A DNA stretch of 64,000 nt from Pseudoalteromonas ulvae UL12 (GTDB lineage: Bacteria > Pseudomonadota > Gammaproteobacteria > Enterobacterales > Alteromonadaceae), in NCBI RefSeq assembly GCF_014925405.1, contig NZ_AQHJ01000023.1, positions 124,001-188,000 of the forward strand. The letters run 5' to 3'. Below, piece after piece: positions 45,806 to 55,307 of this stretch; position 1 is the first letter of the stretch; every line of letters begins with the position of its first letter. A model generated the notes under the pieces. The model saw only the letters and a list, made by a program, of their open reading frames with translations, was not told where the DNA came from and did no database searches. Both the position numbers and the translations under genes were made by a program.

Positions 45806-47362
45806 CTAAACTTTGATGGTTTTACGGTTAATGCCATATTCACGTAGTTTATTTGCCACTGCGGTGTGACTTAAACCTAAGCGCTTTGCTAACTGCCGTG
45901 AACTTGGATAAGCAGGATAAAGCTTACGTAACAAGGTCGACTCAAAGCGTTTAACGGCTTGATCAAGTGAGCCTTCAAAGTCCGATTCCAAATACCCTAA
46001 ATCATTGGTAAAACTAGGCAGTTGCAAATGCTCTGCACTGAGCTTTTCATCATCAAGTAATGACACCGCCCGATAAATTGCATTTTCAAGCTGGCGTACA
46101 TTTCCAGGCCAAGGATATTGCTGTAAAAACTCAAGACAGCCTGGCTCTAAACTGGGTGCTGACTTACCAACTTGATGGGCATATTTTTGTAAAAAATGCT
46201 CAGTTAATGGGCCGATATCTGCGCTGCGATCGCGTAAAGGTGCAATATCTAAATTCAACACATTAATACGGTAATAGAGATCTTCTCTAAATGACCCTTC
46301 TTGGACCATGCCCGGTAAATCTTTTTGTGTTGAGGCAATGATGCGCACATTTACTTTCACTTCATTTTCACTACCAACTCGGCGAAACGTCCCATCTTGT
46401 AAAAAGCGCAGTAATTTTGTTTGTAAGCGCGCCGACATTTCACCGACTTCATCAAAAAATACCGTCCCACCATCGGCTTGTTCTAAAATGCCACGGCTGG
46501 GGGTTGAGCCATCTTCATACCCTGCAAAACCAAATAACTCTGTTTCTGCAACATCATCAGGTAAAGATGCGCACGATAACGCTAAAAAAGGCTTCATAGA
46601 ACGGTGTGAAGCATAATGACAAGAGCGCGCCAATAACTCTTTTCCAGTGCCTGTTTCACCTGTGACTAAAATCGGTGCTTCAAGTTGAGCCATTTTGCGG
46701 GCTTCACGTACGACCCGGCGCATCGCGGTGCTCGAAGTCTGAATACTCGAAAAACTCTCTTGACCGTAACGACGAAATACACTGACCTGTTGCCCTAATC
46801 GACTTTGCGATTTGATATTAATCACGGCTCCAGCCAAAATTTGTTCGTTTTGACTCTCTGGAACTGAAATTGGCAAAATATCAGCAATAAAGTCTTCACC
46901 ATCTACCTCAACCCGAGTGGTCTGGCCTAGAACTTCTTTGCCTTCTAACCAACGATTAAAATTAAAGCCTTTCAATAACGAGTTAATACTGACACCGACG
47001 ATGTCTGCTTGAGAAACATTTAAATCACGGCAAGCTGCATCGTTGCAAAGCCTCACCATGCCTTTTGCATCAATGGAAATAATCCCATCAGGTAAAGCGC
47101 TCAGTAACGTATTGAGCTCATTATGCTCTCGTTCTGACGGCATAAACGCAGTCGTTCTGACATCCGTTACTCCTTCGATTAAACGGATAGAAGGCATGAT
47201 TTTTTGAAATTGTTCAAATTCTATAGGTGGAAATGACACATACATACGACAGTGCTTAGCATCAACTTCGATTCCTTTGAGGTCGACCTGATAACTCACC
47301 AAAATATTAAGAATTTCCTGCGCAATACCAATACGATCAGCACAATGGATCTCTAAGCGCAT
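45806..47362 (-). CDS. tyrR: Transcriptional regulator TyrR
   Basis: The 518 residues match E. coli TyrR (513). An N-terminal ACT domain (1-75, MRLEIHCADRIGIAQEILNI) and PAS domain (80-190) come first. The sigma54-type AAA+ domain follows with ILVTGETGTGKELLARSCHY and GGTVFFDEVGEMS; the GAFTGA loop is replaced by GFAGYEDG, as in TyrR proteins that do not contact sigma54. The C-terminal HTH reads RQLAKRLGLSHTAVANKLRE. It senses tyrosine, phenylalanine and ATP and controls aromatic amino-acid genes. A TyrR-box-like sequence 71 bases upstream suggests self-control. Confidence 0.95.
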   Translation of the reverse strand: MRLEIHCADRIGIAQEILNILVSYQVDLKGIEVDAKHCRMYVSFPPIEFEQFQKIMPSIRLIEGVTDVRTTAFMPSEREHNELNTLLSALPDGIISIDAKGMVRLCNDAACRDLNVSQADIVGVSINSLLKGFNFNRWLEGKEVLGQTTRVEVDGEDFIADILPISVPESQNEQILAGAVINIKSQSRLGQQVSVFRRYGQESFSSIQTSSTAMRRVVREARKMAQLEAPILVTGETGTGKELLARSCHYASHRSMKPFLALSCASLPDDVAETELFGFAGYEDGSTPSRGILEQADGGTVFFDEVGEMSARLQTKLLRFLQDGTFRRVGSENEVKVNVRIIASTQKDLPGMVQEGSFREDLYYRINVLNLDIAPLRDRSADIGPLTEHFLQKYAHQVGKSAPSLEPGCLEFLQQYPWPGNVRQLENAIYRAVSLLDDEKLSAEHLQLPSFTNDLGYLESDFEGSLDQAVKRFESTLLRKLYPAYPSSRQLAKRLGLSHTAVANKLREYGINRKTIKV

Positions 47363-47432
47363 TAAAACCTCAAGTTAAGCAGTATTAGATGAGTGAATCA
47401 TACTAGAAAGAAACAGAAAAAGAATAGCGATT

Positions 47433-47450
47433 TGTAAACAATATTGAACA
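47433..47450. promoter_or_regulatory. Candidate TyrR box upstream of tyrR
   Basis: TGTAAA-N6-TGAACA on the plus strand; the left half matches the consensus perfectly and the right half 4 of 6. It is the same quality as the site before tyrA. The rest of the 281-base gap to the next gene holds no other element I can support. Confidence 0.4.
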
Positions 47451-47643
47451 AAAATCACATAACCTATAACTTTACAGGTCCTTTGTTCTCACACTACTAA
47501 GCCGGTTCATTTTCTTCTTGGCTCTGTCGGCTAAATTCAGTTAAGAAGACGTTAATTAAATTTGATCTTCACAGGTGTGACACGCTTTAATCCCCTGATA
47601 AAGCATGCAATAATCGACGCAATAATAATAAGGGATATGCAGT

Positions 47644-48606
47644 ATGTTCAAACGTAAAAAAATCTTAGTTACCGGTGGTGCCGGCTTTTTAGGCTCTCAC
47701 CTATGTCGTAAGTTGTTATCACAGAATCATGAAGTGATCTGCGTTGATAATTTTTTTACCGGGAATAAAGATAACATCATCGATTTACTCGATAACCCGC
47801 GCTTTGAACTAATACGCCATGATGTGACCTTCCCTTTATTTGTTGAAGTCGACGAAATTTATAATCTTGCGTGCCCAGCCTCGCCCATTCATTACCAACA
47901 TGATCCGGTGCAAACCACAAAAACCAGTGTCCATGGCGCTATTAACATGCTTGGTTTAGCAAAACGCACAGGTGCAAAAATCTTTCAAGCATCTACGAGT
48001 GAAGTGTATGGTGATCCGATTGTTCACCCACAAGTGGAGTCTTACTGGGGAAATGTTAACCCGATAGGCGAGCGTTCTTGTTACGATGAAGGCAAACGTT
48101 GTGCTGAAACACTCTTTTTCGATTATAGAAAACAGCATAATCTGAAAATTAAAGTCGCACGTATTTTTAATACCTATGGCCCCAACATGCACCCAAATGA
48201 TGGCCGAGTCGTGTCTAACTTTATTATGCAGGCTCTGCAAAATCAAGACATCACCTTATATGGTAATGGCGAACAAACACGCTCTTTTTGTTATGTTGAT
48301 GACCTTATTAACGCCTTTATCAAATTCATGGATACAGATGATTCAGTCACAGGTCCAATTAATTTAGGGAACCCAACGGAGTTCACAATTAAAGAATTGG
48401 CGGAGAAAGTGATTCACTTAACCCGCTCATCATCAGCATTAACCTATCAAACCTTGCCAAATGACGATCCAAAACAACGCAGGCCTGACATTTCGTTAGC
48501 CAAAGAGCATTTAAATTGGCAACCTACCATCGCATTAGAGCAAGGGTTGGAAAAAACCATCGAGTACTTTAGTTCGCTAATCAATGCATCTGAACGTCAA
48601 TCCTAA
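47644..48606 (+). CDS. uxs: UDP-glucuronate decarboxylase (UDP-xylose synthase)
   Basis: It converts UDP-glucuronate to UDP-xylose with bound NAD. The 320 residues are an extended short-chain dehydrogenase: [10 protein letters not shown] at 11-20, the UXS-type [16 protein letters not shown], the Tyr-x3-Lys pair at Tyr147/Lys151 (SCYDEGKR), [20 protein letters not shown], and [14 protein letters not shown]. This pattern is very close to known bacterial and eukaryotic UXS. The downstream genes make and handle a polysaccharide, so the product probably contains xylose or a derivative. The ribosome site AAGGG precedes ATG 47644. Confidence 0.93.
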   Translation: MFKRKKILVTGGAGFLGSHLCRKLLSQNHEVICVDNFFTGNKDNIIDLLDNPRFELIRHDVTFPLFVEVDEIYNLACPASPIHYQHDPVQTTKTSVHGAINMLGLAKRTGAKIFQASTSEVYGDPIVHPQVESYWGNVNPIGERSCYDEGKRCAETLFFDYRKQHNLKIKVARIFNTYGPNMHPNDGRVVSNFIMQALQNQDITLYGNGEQTRSFCYVDDLINAFIKFMDTDDSVTGPINLGNPTEFTIKELAEKVIHLTRSSSALTYQTLPNDDPKQRRPDISLAKEHLNWQPTIALEQGLEKTIEYFSSLINASERQS

Positions 48607-48618
48607 ACAAGGTCTAAT

Positions 48619-49776
48619 GTGCTGGAAACTACCTTAACAATAATAGCTTGGGCAATTGCAGTCATTGCCCTACTGCCAATTGGCTACACTTTTGCCTTAA
48701 CTCTTGCTGGGTGCTATCGACAGCCGCAGGCTAAAAGTACACCCGAAAAGCAAAAACTCGCCATTATCATTCCAGCCCATAATGAAGCGCTCTTGATTCA
48801 AGACACAATCAAACATGCATTAGCGCAAGAGTATCCGCCTTCGCGTTTTGCTGTGTTTGTCATTGCTGATAACTGCTCTGATAATACCGCTGAATTAGCC
48901 AGTCAAGCTGGAGCTCACGTCTGGACACGCACCGACAATCCGGGAAAAGGTCAAGCATTGGAATTCGCCTTTGACACCTTACTCAAAGATGATTGGCAAG
49001 GCTTTTTAGTCATCGATGCTGATTCTCATCTAAGTATTAATGCACTTGATGCACTAAATAATGAGTTTTCATCTGGTGCTCCCGTGTTGCAGTTATTTGA
49101 TACCATCAATAATCCCAATGACAGCATGCGTACCCTCGCTATGCAATTGGGGATGGCGTCATTTAATGGTTTACGCCCATGTGGCCGCACTGCACTTGGT
49201 TTATCTGCAGGATTATTCGGAAATGGTTTTGCTTTGTCTCGCAAAACAATTGAAGTGTGTCCATATAAAGCACACTCAATAGTAGAAGATCTTGAATACC
49301 ACATGTTACTTTTACAAAATCACTACCGAGTGAAACTCGTTGAGTACGCAAGCGCTGCCGCGCAAATGCCCAAAACTGCTGACGCGTCTTCATCGCAGCG
49401 TCAGCGCTGGGAATTAGGCCGCATTGCCATGATCAAACATTATGCAGGTGACTTATTTTTCCAAACACTAAAGGGGAATAAGTGGGCACTTGAAGCCCTC
49501 ATTGATATTGTCATGCCACCTGCAAGTTTAATGGTGATATTAGCTATTACTCCCTCACTCATCGGCTCAGGGTTGGTACAATGGCTTGGTTTAATGCTAG
49601 TAATGATGTTATTTATTCATTATTTCATTGCTAGTATTCGATTTGGCAGTTTCATTGGTTTTTGTAAGGTCGCCTGTTATGTACCTTGGTACATAATTTG
49701 GAAAACTTGGCTAGTATTAAGGACAATGGGTAAAGGGAAAAATCTCCCTTGGATCAGAACACGCCGTCATAAATAA
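48619..49776 (+). CDS. Family 2 membrane glycosyltransferase
   Basis: The 385 residues have an N-terminal membrane helix (4-28), a GT-A catalytic domain and about three C-terminal helices. Visible GT2 motifs are IIPAHNEALLIQ, the metal-binding DADSHLSINA, GNGFALSRKTIE, the EDLEYHMLL acceptor-site motif and QRQRWELGR, the QxxRW motif of processive and related enzymes. It may build a polymer or add side sugars on the cytoplasmic face. The start is GTG 48619, after AAGG, 12 bases behind uxs. Confidence 0.88.
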   Translation: MLETTLTIIAWAIAVIALLPIGYTFALTLAGCYRQPQAKSTPEKQKLAIIIPAHNEALLIQDTIKHALAQEYPPSRFAVFVIADNCSDNTAELASQAGAHVWTRTDNPGKGQALEFAFDTLLKDDWQGFLVIDADSHLSINALDALNNEFSSGAPVLQLFDTINNPNDSMRTLAMQLGMASFNGLRPCGRTALGLSAGLFGNGFALSRKTIEVCPYKAHSIVEDLEYHMLLLQNHYRVKLVEYASAAAQMPKTADASSSQRQRWELGRIAMIKHYAGDLFFQTLKGNKWALEALIDIVMPPASLMVILAITPSLIGSGLVQWLGLMLVMMLFIHYFIASIRFGSFIGFCKVACYVPWYIIWKTWLVLRTMGKGKNLPWIRTRRHK

Positions 49777-49789
49777 GGATGTGATGTAA

Positions 49790-50575
49790 GTGAGCACTCA
49801 AAAACTTTTCTGCATACTAACAGGTATGGTATCAATCAGTGTCATGGCCGATCCACCGCCTTACGGTCAGTGGAAATATATTCCAGAAGTTTCAGATGAG
49901 TTTTCATCACAGACATTAGATACAACTAAATGGCAAGATTACCATCCTCATTGGCCAGGACGCCCGCCAGGTGTATTTAAATCACAAAACGTTAGCATTC
50001 GTAATAATCAGCTTATTTTAGCGGTAAAAGATGAAAGCACGGCTGAGCAAAAAGTCATTAGCACGTCGGTCATTCGAGCACGCAATAAAATTAAATATGG
50101 TTATTTTGAGATAAAAGCAAAAGCCAATCGCTCTCGCGCTTCGAGTGCCTTTTTTCTGTACAACTGGGCGCCCAATGCCACATACGAAATCGATATAGTC
50201 GAAATTGGGGGCGCCTCTGATGGCAAAGAAAGAAATCATCATTCGAACGCACACATTTACTATGGCGATCCAAATTTAGAAAACAATAACAACCGGATCT
50301 CAGACTCACAAACATATGTCAATGACACCCCCTTAGCTGATAACTACCACCTTTATGCTGTCGATTGGGATGACAAAGAAATTCGTTGGTATTTCGATAA
50401 TCAGCTCATCAGACGCAAAAAAAATATTCATTGGCATACCCCGATGCAAATCAATATTGATACTGAGACATTCCCTAGTTGGTTAGGCATGCCCAGAGCT
50501 GAAAATTTACCTGCAGAGTTTATTGTCGAGTATATTCGCGTGTGGCAACGCACCGATATCAGCTATCAACCTTAG
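49790..50575 (+). CDS. Secreted GH16-family glycoside hydrolase
   Basis: The 261 residues begin with a signal peptide (cut after VMA, near 20) and form a GH16 beta-jelly-roll. The catalytic motif ExDxxE is complete: Glu133-Ile-Asp135-Ile-Val-Glu138 within YEIDIVEIGG. VSDEFSSQTLDTTKWQDYHP is a typical GH16 opening, and FIVEYIRVWQR a typical end. GH16 enzymes cut beta-glucans or marine galactans such as agar and carrageenan. Its place inside an exopolysaccharide locus makes a polymer-editing or release role likely. It starts at GTG 49790 and ends 17 bases into the convergent glycosyltransferase gene. Confidence 0.88.
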   Translation: MSTQKLFCILTGMVSISVMADPPPYGQWKYIPEVSDEFSSQTLDTTKWQDYHPHWPGRPPGVFKSQNVSIRNNQLILAVKDESTAEQKVISTSVIRARNKIKYGYFEIKAKANRSRASSAFFLYNWAPNATYEIDIVEIGGASDGKERNHHSNAHIYYGDPNLENNNNRISDSQTYVNDTPLADNYHLYAVDWDDKEIRWYFDNQLIRRKKNIHWHTPMQINIDTETFPSWLGMPRAENLPAEFIVEYIRVWQRTDISYQP

Positions 50576-51761
50576 CTTGATAAACCCGCTCCAACAGCTC
50601 CATGACATTTTGGGCATTTTTGTGCCAAGTAAATTGCTCATGCACTCTTGTTTGCGCGCTTAGACCTAATGACTCTCTTAGTTGTCGTGATGTGATAAGA
50701 GTTTTTAAGTGTGCTTTAAATTGCGCGTTATCACCACGTTGATAAACCAAACCATCTTCGTTTGGGCGAAGGATATCTTCAACAGCAGCGGTACTGACTG
50801 ATACCGTAGGCTTCGCCATTGCCATATATTCAAATAACTTTAAAGGTGAGCAATAATCTTCTGTGTTAGGTAACGTGGCGATATCCATTTTATCAATAAA
50901 CTGTGGCACACTTTCTTTTTCAATATAACCTGTGATTGTGACATGTTTGGCAATATTCGGACTCGTTAAAGGGCTCAATAAATAACGAGACTCAGGCTTG
51001 GCAAACCCCACTAAAAGTAAATGAACATCAAGTCCTTCTTCTAATAGCGATATAAATGCTTCAATTAAGATATCCAAACCATGCCATGGAGCAAAGCTGC
51101 CAACAAAACCAATCGTGATCGGCTCATTTTCAGTGCTTGATTCTGGCTGGTTTCCCGTGTTCTTAGGTGTAAATAAAGTAATGTCTACTCCATTCGCTAT
51201 TGTGCTAGTTACCTTGCCTTTATTTGTTAACATTGCGTCATTAATAATGGCATCGCTGACTCCGAATGCCCCATTTGCTAATGATAAAGCATGCTGATTA
51301 GAGTAAAGCTTTTTAAAGAAAGTTAACTGACGATAATCAGAGCTTGTCTGCTCTGTTGAGGGGGAGTTAAATTCTAACACGACTGGGATCTTCAACCAGC
51401 GGCATGCCCAAATGATTGATAATGAGTTACTCGCATATCGGGTCAAGACAATATCCGGCTGCTCAGCTTTTAATAAGCGAATTTCAGTCAACATCCTTCT
51501 GATATTGATTAAAAGATCTTTAAAATCTCGCAGATAAAACTGCGATAAAGAGCGCTTTAATTCATCGAACCAGCTTGGCGTATACGCATCTTCATCTTCA
51601 GGAAGCACCTGTTGCGGACAAACCACTTTAAACACAATCCCCTGATCGTCACATAACTGACTGAAATGCTCATTGAATGCTTGTGTATGGGTATTTGAGC
51701 CATCACTTTTGAACTTTTGATAATGAATATAGAGACATTTACTAAAGGTAGAGGGGATCAT
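50559..51761 (-). CDS. GT4-family glycosyltransferase
   Basis: The 400 residues form a GT-B fold. The C-terminal half shows GFVGSFAPWHGLDILIEAF and CSPLKLFEYMAMAKPTVS, with the conserved Glu of the nucleotide-sugar site. N-terminal motifs such as ADEQPDIVLTRY are less typical. No membrane helix is present. It would add a sugar to the lipid-linked repeat unit in the cytoplasm. It is the last gene of the minus-strand export operon and overlaps the GH16 gene tail to tail. Confidence 0.88.
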   Translation of the reverse strand: MIPSTFSKCLYIHYQKFKSDGSNTHTQAFNEHFSQLCDDQGIVFKVVCPQQVLPEDEDAYTPSWFDELKRSLSQFYLRDFKDLLINIRRMLTEIRLLKAEQPDIVLTRYASNSLSIIWACRWLKIPVVLEFNSPSTEQTSSDYRQLTFFKKLYSNQHALSLANGAFGVSDAIINDAMLTNKGKVTSTIANGVDITLFTPKNTGNQPESSTENEPITIGFVGSFAPWHGLDILIEAFISLLEEGLDVHLLLVGFAKPESRYLLSPLTSPNIAKHVTITGYIEKESVPQFIDKMDIATLPNTEDYCSPLKLFEYMAMAKPTVSVSTAAVEDILRPNEDGLVYQRGDNAQFKAHLKTLITSRQLRESLGLSAQTRVHEQFTWHKNAQNVMELLERVYQAKVDS

Positions 51762-51786
51762 TAATTACTCTCTAAGCTAAGCTTGT

Positions 51787-52278
51787 TTAATCGATAGGAT
51801 GGATCGAATTTTTATTGTAAATTTGGATAAGTTTCGCGCGAGTCAGCATGCCTTTATAGTTATGAAGGTTAACTAAAACACGTGTCCATCCTTGAGGTGT
51901 AATCTCAACTTTATCGAGATAGATGGTTTGATCAACAATGATATTATTTACATCATCTCTCACCCCAGATTGGACTTGGATATCAACCCAGGTTCTATTT
52001 ACTAATACACTGCGGTCATCATAAATATACAACACTAACCCATTTGGCGGCTCTTGTTCCCAACTATGAATAAATAAAGTATTGGCCAGCATATTCTCAG
52101 TATCATTGAATCCCCTTGGCCAGTATATGTATTTTGGATCATACTCTGCGGCTAAATTTTCAAAAGGTGTGGGGGTATAATTATCAGGGAACACTCTTAG
52201 ATATTCTTGACGGGTTGTCGCCTGACTTTCGTGTGAGAGTAATAACCCAAGACACATTAGCACTATTAGAATTCTCAT
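51787..52278 (-). CDS. Exported hypothetical protein of the polysaccharide locus
   Basis: The 163 residues start with a signal peptide (MRILIVLMCLGLLLSHESQA, cut before TTRQ). The rest is a beta-rich soluble domain with many aromatic residues (KYIYWPRGF, FIHSWEQEPPNGLVLYIYDD) and no cysteine. I do not recognise the family. The start overlaps the flippase stop in ATGA fashion, so it is translated together with it. A role in polymer assembly outside the inner membrane is an inference from context only. Confidence 0.7.
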   Translation of the reverse strand: MRILIVLMCLGLLLSHESQATTRQEYLRVFPDNYTPTPFENLAAEYDPKYIYWPRGFNDTENMLANTLFIHSWEQEPPNGLVLYIYDDRSVLVNRTWVDIQVQSGVRDDVNNIIVDQTIYLDKVEITPQGWTRVLVNLHNYKGMLTRAKLIQIYNKNSIHPID

Positions 52279-53810
52279 ACTTTATCTCTCAAAAGGCTAT
52301 GAACACTATACTTAGCTATAAAATTAAACATAGATAAAGGTAAGCGATGGCTAAAACGCTGTAATACTTGGCTTGGCATAGAACCGATAAGTGATGAAGG
52401 CAGCCATAATATAGCGCCAACATATACAATTGCACACTGAATAATAAACAAGGTTAATAAGAGCTCAGCAGGCGCGCTAAAAAAACGCTCTATCAAGACA
52501 TTAAATATCACACCAAAAGCAATAATAATTAAGCCTAAAATAAACCCTGGTTTTTGTGCTTGAAAAAATAAACGCCAATCACATTCAATTAGCTTTAGTA
52601 CCAATTGATTAAGGGACACGTACAAATAGAATGAAGCGAGCACAACAACCCAAGCCACGGCTTCCACACCAAAAGAGACAACAAATAAACAGCCCAAAAG
52701 CAGCACAACTAAATAAATACATTGTCGCAACAACTCATTATAAACCAAGCCTAAAGCCTGAATAATCGAACCTGCCAGATTAAAAACCGTTTTAAATAAT
52801 CCTGCAATACATAAGATTTGAAAAGTAACAACAATATCTTGCCAATTGTCACCAAACAATCCAACGATTAACCAATGTGCGCCTATAAAAAAGCCCGCTA
52901 AAATCGGAAATATAACCAACGCCGTTAACTCAACAACAGCTAAGTAATTTCGTTTTAGCAGCGGCTTATTCGTTTGGATCTGCGCATAAGAAGAAAACAT
53001 CACACTCGAAATTGAAGTCGCTAATTTCGTAATCGGCAGTGTCATCAATTGACTGGCCCGACTATATAAACCCAGTGACGTTGGACCAAGAAACTTCCCT
53101 ATAAATAAGGTATCAATATTTGCGGCTAAATAATTGACAGCACCATTTAAACTTTGCCCAGTACCAAAGTACATGAGTTTTTTGGCTATGCTCACATCGA
53201 AACTAAAACCAAGTAACTGTCGATTTGCAATAATCAACAAACAGGTCATTAATATGCTTTGGGCAAGTGCCCCATAAACTAAAGACATCACCCCTAATTC
53301 ATAGAAAATACACGTAATAGTTACCAACACATAACCAAATACATACCCCGAAAAATCAACGAGAAAAATCGATTTAAAATCTAAACGCCTGATTAATAAT
53401 CCTCGATACACCGCGCCAAACGCACTAAGCCATAATGTAGTCGCTAAGATATAAATCATATTTTCGAGCATAGGTTGCTCAAAATAAAGCGCGACGAAAT
53501 GCGCACTGATACATACACATACGGTCACGATACTGCCAATCAATACTGACAGAGTTTGCGCGACCGAAACATCTTGATTTGATAGCTCTTTACGCTGAAC
53601 AATGGCAGGCCCCATACCAAGGGTACCCAGTAAATCCCCAAAACCGATAACAAACACTGCCAACGCCATTAAACCAAAATCTGCAGGCGGTAAAAACCGA
53701 GCTAACAACGCAATCACAAATATCGATGAAAAGGTTTGGAACAACACCCGAAGGCTATTCCAGCTCAGACCTCTCACCGTATCATCTGTGTGAGACTTAT
53801 CATGGTTCAT
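52275..53810 (-). CDS. Wzx-type polysaccharide flippase (MOP superfamily)
   Basis: The 511 residues make about 12-14 membrane helices of the polysaccharide transporter family. SWNSLRVLFQTFSSIFVIALLAR and PPADFGLMALAVFV at the N-terminus are typical, as is GPTSLGLYSRASQLMTLP in the middle. It flips undecaprenyl-linked repeat units to the periplasm for the polymerase encoded next to it. The start and stop each overlap the neighbouring gene by four bases (ATGA). Confidence 0.9.
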   Translation of the reverse strand: MNHDKSHTDDTVRGLSWNSLRVLFQTFSSIFVIALLARFLPPADFGLMALAVFVIGFGDLLGTLGMGPAIVQRKELSNQDVSVAQTLSVLIGSIVTVCVCISAHFVALYFEQPMLENMIYILATTLWLSAFGAVYRGLLIRRLDFKSIFLVDFSGYVFGYVLVTITCIFYELGVMSLVYGALAQSILMTCLLIIANRQLLGFSFDVSIAKKLMYFGTGQSLNGAVNYLAANIDTLFIGKFLGPTSLGLYSRASQLMTLPITKLATSISSVMFSSYAQIQTNKPLLKRNYLAVVELTALVIFPILAGFFIGAHWLIVGLFGDNWQDIVVTFQILCIAGLFKTVFNLAGSIIQALGLVYNELLRQCIYLVVLLLGCLFVVSFGVEAVAWVVVLASFYLYVSLNQLVLKLIECDWRLFFQAQKPGFILGLIIIAFGVIFNVLIERFFSAPAELLLTLFIIQCAIVYVGAILWLPSSLIGSMPSQVLQRFSHRLPLSMFNFIAKYSVHSLLRDKV

Positions 53811-55291
53811 TTGAGTACTTCACTTTGATTAGGGGGGACATGGGCGCTTTTTGCAGTCAGGCCAACAACCATGCCTAATATCACCCAAATGGCGTTATTC
53901 ATGTAAGCATCATCGAGATTCACCAAGTTATGAATAAGCCAAGTTATGATACCCGTTAACAAGCCAAGTAAAACCGCTTCATTTATACCACTTTGTTTAT
54001 AAAATGCCTGTAAAGCGCGGTACAAAATAAATCCTAAAAGTGATAAGAAAATTATCAATGAAGGCAGCCCTGATTCTGCAGCCATCAGCAGGTAAGTATT
54101 ATGAACGGGATATGGGTAATATTTAGAGACATATTCATTGGTATTATCGTAATCTTGCATACGTGCCGCATACACATTTAAGCCCACCCCGAGCACAGGA
54201 TTATCAACTATCATATTTTCTGCAATTTGCATCAAGGGGATACGTAAATCTGCGGTACCATAATCTTCACCAAACACCCGGGTTCGGAATGTTTCTGACG
54301 TTCCGAGTAAAATCGTCGCCGCAGTGATCGACACTAAAACAATACTCAAAACGATTTTAATAATATTGACTCCTCGTTTATGCATTAAAAGAGAAATCGC
54401 TAATGTCATCGAGCAAGCTAAGGCAATCCATCCTCCTCGCGAAGACGTCCACAATTCCGCCAAAATTGCTAAGAATAAACTAAGACCAAAAAAGGCTCGC
54501 CAATGGGCTTTTTTCTCTCGCAACAATATAAAAACAACAACGGGAATAAACAGATTTAAAAACATCGCCAAGTTATTCGGATGTGATAAAGAGCCTGCCA
54601 CCCGTTCGACTTCTTGATTACCAATCAATGAAACGATCGCGATTTGTTTACCAATTAAATCTTGGGTGAAAATGGCCCCCACAAACTTTTGCTCTAATAC
54701 GATCACTCCTTGCATTAACAAAATAAGGCCAAAAATTCGCCCCAGCACGGTGAGTGTTTCTTCATCTTTATAATTATTCATAAAGTACATGAAAATGATA
54801 AACGCTTTAAGAATCCAAAAAAGCGCGCTAATACTAAAAAATGGGAAAGGTGAAATCAGCGAGGACAATAAATTGAAGAAAAACAGTAAAATGAAAAACC
54901 AAATAAACACTTTAGGGGTTTTTAAATGTTCTGCACCTATTTTATAGCGATTAGATAACCACATAAAAAAAAGTGGGAAGAAAAAAATATCAAATAACGT
55001 GATAGTTAAACCGTTTGCTGATACATAAAACGGAGCATAATCCTGATAAAAAAAGTTGATATCAAAGAAAATAGGAAGACTTAAAAATACTCCGATGAGT
55101 AAGGTCAGTTTAAGTTTATTTGAAAAAACAGTGATAAATAAAAGCGATGTCGCGCCGATTGTTAACCCCAAAATAACCAAGGTCCATCGCGCAGACACAT
55201 TACTCATGGATAATACAAAAAAAGCACCAACAAGTGAGCTGAACAAAATGACAAGTAATAGATCTAATCGAAACTTAGGCCAATTCAGCAT
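53807..55291 (-). CDS. Wzy-type polymerase / O-antigen ligase family protein
   Basis: The 494 residues have about 12 helices with the Wzy_C/O-antigen ligase pattern: a large periplasmic loop after residue 330 containing RVFGEDYGTADLRIPLMQIA, GVGLNVYAARMQDYD and YPYPVHNTYLLMAAESG. The conserved HN-Y-L element is seen in WaaL- and Wzy-like proteins. It should join repeat units into polymer in the periplasm. Its gene lies between the flippase and the CpsD-like gene, a standard Wzx/Wzy layout. Confidence 0.87.
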   Translation of the reverse strand: MLNWPKFRLDLLLVILFSSLVGAFFVLSMSNVSARWTLVILGLTIGATSLLFITVFSNKLKLTLLIGVFLSLPIFFDINFFYQDYAPFYVSANGLTITLFDIFFFPLFFMWLSNRYKIGAEHLKTPKVFIWFFILLFFFNLLSSLISPFPFFSISALFWILKAFIIFMYFMNNYKDEETLTVLGRIFGLILLMQGVIVLEQKFVGAIFTQDLIGKQIAIVSLIGNQEVERVAGSLSHPNNLAMFLNLFIPVVVFILLREKKAHWRAFFGLSLFLAILAELWTSSRGGWIALACSMTLAISLLMHKRGVNIIKIVLSIVLVSITAATILLGTSETFRTRVFGEDYGTADLRIPLMQIAENMIVDNPVLGVGLNVYAARMQDYDNTNEYVSKYYPYPVHNTYLLMAAESGLPSLIIFLSLLGFILYRALQAFYKQSGINEAVLLGLLTGIITWLIHNLVNLDDAYMNNAIWVILGMVVGLTAKSAHVPPNQSEVLK

Positions 55292-55307
55292 AATTGCACT
55301 ACGAAAC

